From NCBI GenBank assembly GCA_041485385.1, contig JBGPJM010000079.1, forward strand, positions 1 to 18,995: 18,995 nt of DNA. Reading direction: 5' to 3'. The translations under genes and the position numbers were made by a program. Positions 15,227 to 18,995 of this stretch are shown piece by piece. Origin of the DNA: JBGPJM01 sp041485385 (GTDB lineage: Bacteria > Planctomycetota > Phycisphaerae > Phycisphaerales > UBA1924). The first letter of the stretch is position 1; every line of letters starts with the position of its first letter. A model generated the notes under the pieces. The model was given only the letters and a program-made list of their open reading frames with translations, was not told the DNA's origin and made no database searches.

Positions 15227-16126
15227 ATGGCGCCACGCGCATACTGGACCGGCAACATCAAGGTCTCGCTCGTCAGCTTCGGCGTGCGGCTCTACAACGC
15301 CGTCACCGAGGCCGAGAAGGTGCGCCTCAACCAGGTGCACAAGGGGTGCAACTCCCGCATCAAGATGCCCCCCACCTGCCCCATCCACGGACAGGTCGAG
15401 CGATCCGAGATCGCCAAGGCGTACGAGTTCGAGAAGGACAAGTACGTCATCATCGAGCAGGAGGAGCTCGACAAGATCAAGCTCCGCTCCGAGAAGGTCA
15501 TCGAGCTGACCAAGTTCGTCCCTGCCGACTCCATCGAGGAGGTCTACCTCGACTCGACGTACTACGTCGCCCCCGATGGCCCCGTCGCCGAAGAGCCCTT
15601 CCGCGTCTTCCGCCAGGCCCTGGAGACGACCGGCACAGCCGGCATCGGCAAGCTCACCCTTGCCGGACGCGAACGACCCGTCATTATCCGACCCGGCGGC
15701 AAGGGCTTCAGCCTCAGCACGCTCCACGCGGCCAACGAGGTCCGCGGCGCCGAGCCCTACTTCGAAGAGATCCAGAGCGGCGAGGCCAACAAGGAATACA
15801 CCCAGCTCGCCACATCGCTCATCCAGGGCAAACTCGGCAAGTTCGATCCCTCCGAGTTCCGCGATCGCTACCAGGATGCGCTCGTCGAGCTCGTGAAGTC
15901 CAAGATCGCCGGCGAGCAGCCCGTCATCATCCAGGAAGAGGATCTGCCAGCCACGTTCAACTTCGCCGATGCTCTCCGGCAGAGCCTCCAGGGCGCCGGC
16001 GTCGAGGAGCCCGCCAAGGCCGACCAGGCCCCCGCCAAGCCCGCCCGGGGCGCCAAGAAGCCTCCCGCCAAGAGCGAGCCCGCGGTTGCCGCGCCAAGAA
16101 AGACGGCCAAGAGGAAGCAGGCATGA
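15227..16126 (+). CDS. ku: Ku homodimer-type DNA-end-binding protein
   Basis: 299-aa bacterial Ku, which forms a ring on double-strand break ends and recruits LigD in non-homologous end joining. The sequence follows the family from the start: MAPRAYWTGNIKVSLVSFGV, VRLNQVHKGCNSRIKMP, AKAYEFEKDKYVIIEQEELD, YYVAPDGP, IGKLTLAGRERPVIIRPGG and the late EFRDRYQDALVELVKSKI. The Ku core ends near residue 235-240. The final 40 residues (about 260-299) are rich in Lys, Pro and Ala, like the basic C-terminal tails of some actinobacterial Ku proteins that touch DNA. ATG 15227 matches the family start, with GGAG 10 bases upstream. Its TGA overlaps the next gene's ATG (ATGA), so expression is coupled to the BRCT-MerR-TPR protein, with ligD following. 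Confidence 0.96.
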   Translation: MAPRAYWTGNIKVSLVSFGVRLYNAVTEAEKVRLNQVHKGCNSRIKMPPTCPIHGQVERSEIAKAYEFEKDKYVIIEQEELDKIKLRSEKVIELTKFVPADSIEEVYLDSTYYVAPDGPVAEEPFRVFRQALETTGTAGIGKLTLAGRERPVIIRPGGKGFSLSTLHAANEVRGAEPYFEEIQSGEANKEYTQLATSLIQGKLGKFDPSEFRDRYQDALVELVKSKIAGEQPVIIQEEDLPATFNFADALRQSLQGAGVEEPAKADQAPAKPARGAKKPPAKSEPAVAAPRKTAKRKQA

Positions 16127-17334
16127 CCGATCGCCCGCCGAGGGCGCCAAGCGAGCTGGAGCCCAAGCCGGCCGCCCTCCTCGGCCAGCGGGTTTCTTTC
16201 ACGGGCCGCCTTGCCACGCTCAGCCGTCCCCAGGCCGAGCGTCTGGTCGCCCGCGCCGCAGGGCGCCTCTCCGCCGGCGTCACGCCACGCGTCACGATGC
16301 TCGTCGTCGGCATGCGCGGCTGGCCGCTCCTTGAAAGCGGGCGAGTAACGCGGAAACTTGCGGACGCCGAGCGTCTTCGTGCCGAAGGCTGCGGCCTCCG
16401 CGTCATCTCCGAACGGGCCTTCCGCGAGATCGTGGGCCTCGACCCGCGCCCCGCCGACAGCGAGAAATCGCTGGAAGCCGCACAGGTCGTCGCCGCCTTG
16501 GGGATCGATCTCCGCACCCTCCAGACCTGGGCGCACCTTGGCCTCGTCCAGCCCCGCGACGGTCGGTACGACTTCCTCGACTTGGTCTCCCTCCGCACGG
16601 TGACCGATCTGGTCGCCCGCGGCGTAAGCCCCGTCGTCATCCGTCGCAGCCTCGAGGGGCTCGTCGGGCTCCTCCCCGGCATCGACCGGCCCCTGGCGCA
16701 GCTCAGGATCCTCGTCTCCGACAGCGGCCGCCTTGTCGCCCAGCTCGAGGACGCGCTCCTCTCCCCCGGCGGCCAGCTCGAGCTCCGCTTCGACCGCGCC
16801 ACGCGCACCCCGCCTGAACCCCGCCTCGCCAACGCGACGGGCGCCGCCGGGGTCCACGACGCCGCGCACTGGGTCGAGGCCGGCCTCGCCCACGAAGCGG
16901 CCGGGAGAGTGACCGACGCCGAGCAGGCCTACCGGCGCGCCGCCGCGCTCGACCCCACCAGCGCCGGCCCGCACTTCAACCTCGGCAACGTCCTCCTGGC
17001 GATCGGGCGCACCCAGGCCGCCACCGAATGCTTCGCACGCGCCGTATTGCTGGAGCCCTCGCACGCCCGCGCCTGGTTCAACCTCGCGCACGTGCAGGAC
17101 CAGCTCGGCGACCCGTCCGCCGCGCTCCACAGCCTCCGCCGCGCCGTCACCGCCGATCCCGATTTCGCCGATGCCCACTTCAACCTCGCCGACCTCGCCG
17201 AGCGCCTCGGGGGAAACGACACCGATGTCGCCCGGCGCGCCTGGCGCGAGTACCTCCGGCTCGACCCCGCCGGCGGCTGGGCCGCCGAGGCCCGGCGCCG
17301 CCTTGCGGCCCTCCGGAGCCCGGCGTGGGCCTGA
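16123..17334 (+). CDS. BRCT-MerR-TPR protein encoded between ku and ligD
   Basis: 403-aa cytoplasmic protein with three recognisable parts and no known name to me. Residues about 17-106 are BRCT-like, with LLGQRVSFTGRLATLSRPQA, a Gly-containing turn AAGRLSAGVTPRVTMLVVG and LRVISERAFREIVG, closest to the LigA-type BRCT pattern. Residues about 117-185 resemble a MerR-type winged helix (AAQVVAALGIDLRTLQTWAH, then GRYDFLDLVSLRTVTDLVAR). Residues about 247-397 hold three to four TPR repeats (AEQAYRRAAALDP, PHFNLGNVLLAIGR, AWFNLAHVQDQLGD, AHFNLADLAERLGG). Start ATG 16123 overlaps the ku stop by four bases and has GAGGA upstream; the end overlaps the ligD start by ten bases. The arrangement implies coupled translation and a joint job in end joining. 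Whether it bridges ends, scaffolds or regulates is inference. Confidence 0.85.
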   Translation: MTDRPPRAPSELEPKPAALLGQRVSFTGRLATLSRPQAERLVARAAGRLSAGVTPRVTMLVVGMRGWPLLESGRVTRKLADAERLRAEGCGLRVISERAFREIVGLDPRPADSEKSLEAAQVVAALGIDLRTLQTWAHLGLVQPRDGRYDFLDLVSLRTVTDLVARGVSPVVIRRSLEGLVGLLPGIDRPLAQLRILVSDSGRLVAQLEDALLSPGGQLELRFDRATRTPPEPRLANATGAAGVHDAAHWVEAGLAHEAAGRVTDAEQAYRRAAALDPTSAGPHFNLGNVLLAIGRTQAATECFARAVLLEPSHARAWFNLAHVQDQLGDPSAALHSLRRAVTADPDFADAHFNLADLAERLGGNDTDVARRAWREYLRLDPAGGWAAEARRRLAALRSPAWA

Positions 17335-18995
17335 CGGAGTACCGCCGCAAGCGCGACTTCACCCGCACCGCCGAGCCGGCACCCAGCGCCGCGAAGCCCA
17401 GCGCCGGCCGAGTCTTCGTCGTCCAGAAGCACGCCGCGCGCCAGACCCACTACGACCTGCGCCTGCAGCTGGGCGATTCGCTCAGGAGTTGGGCCGTGCC
17501 CAAGGGCCCCACGCTCGACCCGCGCGAGAAGCGCCTCGCCGTACAGGTCGAGGACCATCCCCTCGCCTACGCCGACTTTGAGGGGACCATCGCCGAGGGC
17601 CAGTACGGCGCCGGCACCGTCATGATCTGGGACCGCGGGCGCTGGACGCCCGAGGGCGACGCCGCCAAGGGCCTGGCCGACGGCCTGCTCAAGTTCCGTC
17701 TCGAGGGCCAGCGCCTCCGCGGCCGCTGGATGCTCGCGCGAACCAAGACCGGCGAACCCAAGGGCCAGACGCACTGGATCCTCGTCAAGGAACGCGACAG
17801 CGAGGCCGACCCCGCCGTCGGCGCAGAGACCTTCGCCACCAGCGTCACCACCGCCCGCACCATGGACGAGATCGCGGCCAGCGCCCCGGCCCGCAGCGTG
17901 GCGCCCGCCGAATCCGCAACCCGCACCGCCGCATCCCTCTCAGGCGCCCGCCCCGCGCCGATGCCCAAGTCCCTCAAGCCCCAGCTCGCCGTCCCCGCCG
18001 AGGCCGTCCCCGACGGCGACCAATGGCTCCACGAGGTGAAGTTCGACGGCTATCGCCTCCTGATTTTCCGCAAGGGCGACTCCGTGCGCATCCTCAGCCG
18101 CAGCGGCCTCGATTGGACCAGCAAACTCCCCGATCTGGCCGCCGCCGTCGGCGAGCGCCTCCGCGTTGACGCGATCCTCGACGGCGAGGCGGTCATGCTG
18201 GACACCCGCGGCGTGAGCGATTTCCAGGCTCTGCAGAACGCGATCCACAACCGGCGCGCCAAGTCCATCGTCTTCTTCGTCTTCGACCTCCCTTGGTGCG
18301 ACGGCCACGATCTCTCCAAGTCGCCCCTCGAACAGCGCCGCGCCCTGCTCGCCGACCTCATCGGCGCTCGACAGGAAGGCCGCCTGCGCTTCAGCGAGCA
18401 CCTCGAGGGCAACGGCCCGGCCGCGCTCGAACGCGTAACCGCCCACGGCCTCGAGGGCCTCGTCTCCAAGCGCAAGGGCTCCCCCTACTCGCAGTCCCGC
18501 ACGCCCTCCTGGGTGAAGGTCAAGTGCTTCAACCAGCAGGAGTTCGTCGTCGGCGGCTACACCGCCCCCGAGGGCTCGCGCGACGAGCTGGGCGCCCTCC
18601 TCCTGGGCTACTACGACGACGACGGCTCTCTCCGCTTCGCCGGCAAAGTCGGCACCGGCTTCAGCTCCGACACCCTCAAGAGCCTCGGCGCTCTCCTCCG
18701 CCCCCGCGTGCAGCCCAAGCCCTCCTTCGTCAACCCCCCCACCGGCGCCGACGCCCGCGGCGTCACCTGGGTCCGCCCCGAGCTCATCGCCCAGGTCCAG
18801 TTCCGCGACTGGACCGCCGGCGACACCATCCGCCACACCTCCTTCCGCGGCCTCCGCGACGACCGCGACCCCAAGACCGTCATCCGCGAACCGGCCCACG
18901 CCACGCCACTCACCGCGGCCCACCCCACACCAAAGAAACCGCACGCCCCGCCCCCTCCGCCGTCCAATACCACCGCCCCCGACACCAAACTCCGC
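17325..18995 (+). CDS. ligD: ATP-dependent DNA ligase LigD, 3'-truncated by window edge
   Basis: First 557 residues of LigD, the end-processing and sealing enzyme of bacterial NHEJ; the frame is still open at the edge. Start is GTG 17325, ten bases inside the previous gene, with GGAG 6 bases upstream. Residues about 30-165 are the 3'-phosphoesterase domain with QKHAARQTHYDLRLQ and VEDHPLAYADFEG. Its likely catalytic residues His36, His42, Asp44, Arg46 and His78 are all present. Residues about 205-520 are the ATP-dependent ligase: the adenylated Lys is Lys239 in EVKFDGYR, and ILDGEAVMLD, EGLVSKRKGSPYSQ and PSWVKVK are later nucleotidyltransferase motifs, followed by an OB-fold segment. The last visible residues are a Pro/Lys/Thr-rich linker. 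A primase-polymerase domain may follow as in the Pseudomonas domain order, but it is outside the window. Confidence 0.95.
   Translation, partial: MGLTEYRRKRDFTRTAEPAPSAAKPSAGRVFVVQKHAARQTHYDLRLQLGDSLRSWAVPKGPTLDPREKRLAVQVEDHPLAYADFEGTIAEGQYGAGTVMIWDRGRWTPEGDAAKGLADGLLKFRLEGQRLRGRWMLARTKTGEPKGQTHWILVKERDSEADPAVGAETFATSVTTARTMDEIAASAPARSVAPAESATRTAASLSGARPAPMPKSLKPQLAVPAEAVPDGDQWLHEVKFDGYRLLIFRKGDSVRILSRSGLDWTSKLPDLAAAVGERLRVDAILDGEAVMLDTRGVSDFQALQNAIHNRRAKSIVFFVFDLPWCDGHDLSKSPLEQRRALLADLIGARQEGRLRFSEHLEGNGPAALERVTAHGLEGLVSKRKGSPYSQSRTPSWVKVKCFNQQEFVVGGYTAPEGSRDELGALLLGYYDDDGSLRFAGKVGTGFSSDTLKSLGALLRPRVQPKPSFVNPPTGADARGVTWVRPELIAQVQFRDWTAGDTIRHTSFRGLRDDRDPKTVIREPAHATPLTAAHPTPKKPHAPPPPPSNTTAPDTKLR

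Noticed and set aside
1..18995. CRISPR array, insertion sequence or phage genes
   Set aside because: I saw no regularly spaced repeats, transposase, terminal inverted repeats or phage proteins anywhere in the window.

Overview
The window is GC-rich, densely coded DNA from a bacterium that is most likely a member of the Planctomycetota. The main reason is the 7749-14623 block. It encodes a planctomycete-type surface cytochrome with DUF1549/DUF1553 (PSCyt1/PSCyt2/PSD1) architecture, a Tat-exported DUF1501 protein, and a DUF2231-cytochrome-LRR protein. A small 81-aa protein of a type repeated in planctomycete genomes points the same way. I cannot go below phylum from the sequence alone, although Phycisphaerae-like lineages are plausible.

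Layout. 1-112: possible tail of a gene cut by the window edge. 213-2164 (minus): two lipoprotein genes, a lipid-anchored alpha/beta hydrolase followed by a small cysteine-patterned lipoprotein. 2295-2540 (plus): the small planctomycete-type protein. 2557-6006 (minus): four co-directional genes, transcribed in the order globin-like protein, GNAT acetyltransferase, second globin-like protein, aspartyl-tRNA synthetase. 6229-7614 (plus): CinA. 7749-14623 (plus): the three-gene extracytoplasmic cytochrome cluster. 14678-14749 (plus): tRNA-Gly(CCC) with its own promoter. 14750-15226: a non-coding stretch with a candidate promoter. 15227 to the window end (plus): a tightly overlapped non-homologous end-joining (NHEJ) operon of ku, a BRCT-MerR-TPR protein, and ligD, which runs off the edge.

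Two things stand out. First, the two small proteins flanking the acetyltransferase are full-length paralogues that align without a gap (about 26% identity by my hand count). Both look like flavohaemoglobin-type globin domains, yet both carry Leu at the position of the haem-binding proximal histidine (Leu81 in each). They look like a pair of haem-less globins of unknown ligand. Second, the NHEJ operon has a third gene between ku and ligD. It overlaps both neighbours and fuses a BRCT domain, a MerR-like DNA-binding domain and TPR repeats. Its position and domains make it a good candidate for an undescribed bacterial end-joining factor or regulator.

The cytochrome cluster probably works at or outside the cytoplasmic membrane. 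The DUF1549/DUF1553 lipoprotein and the DUF2231 protein each carry CxxCH haem sites, and the DUF1501 protein has a twin-arginine signal. The true substrates of these families are not established. CinA, AspRS and the tRNA are housekeeping genes.
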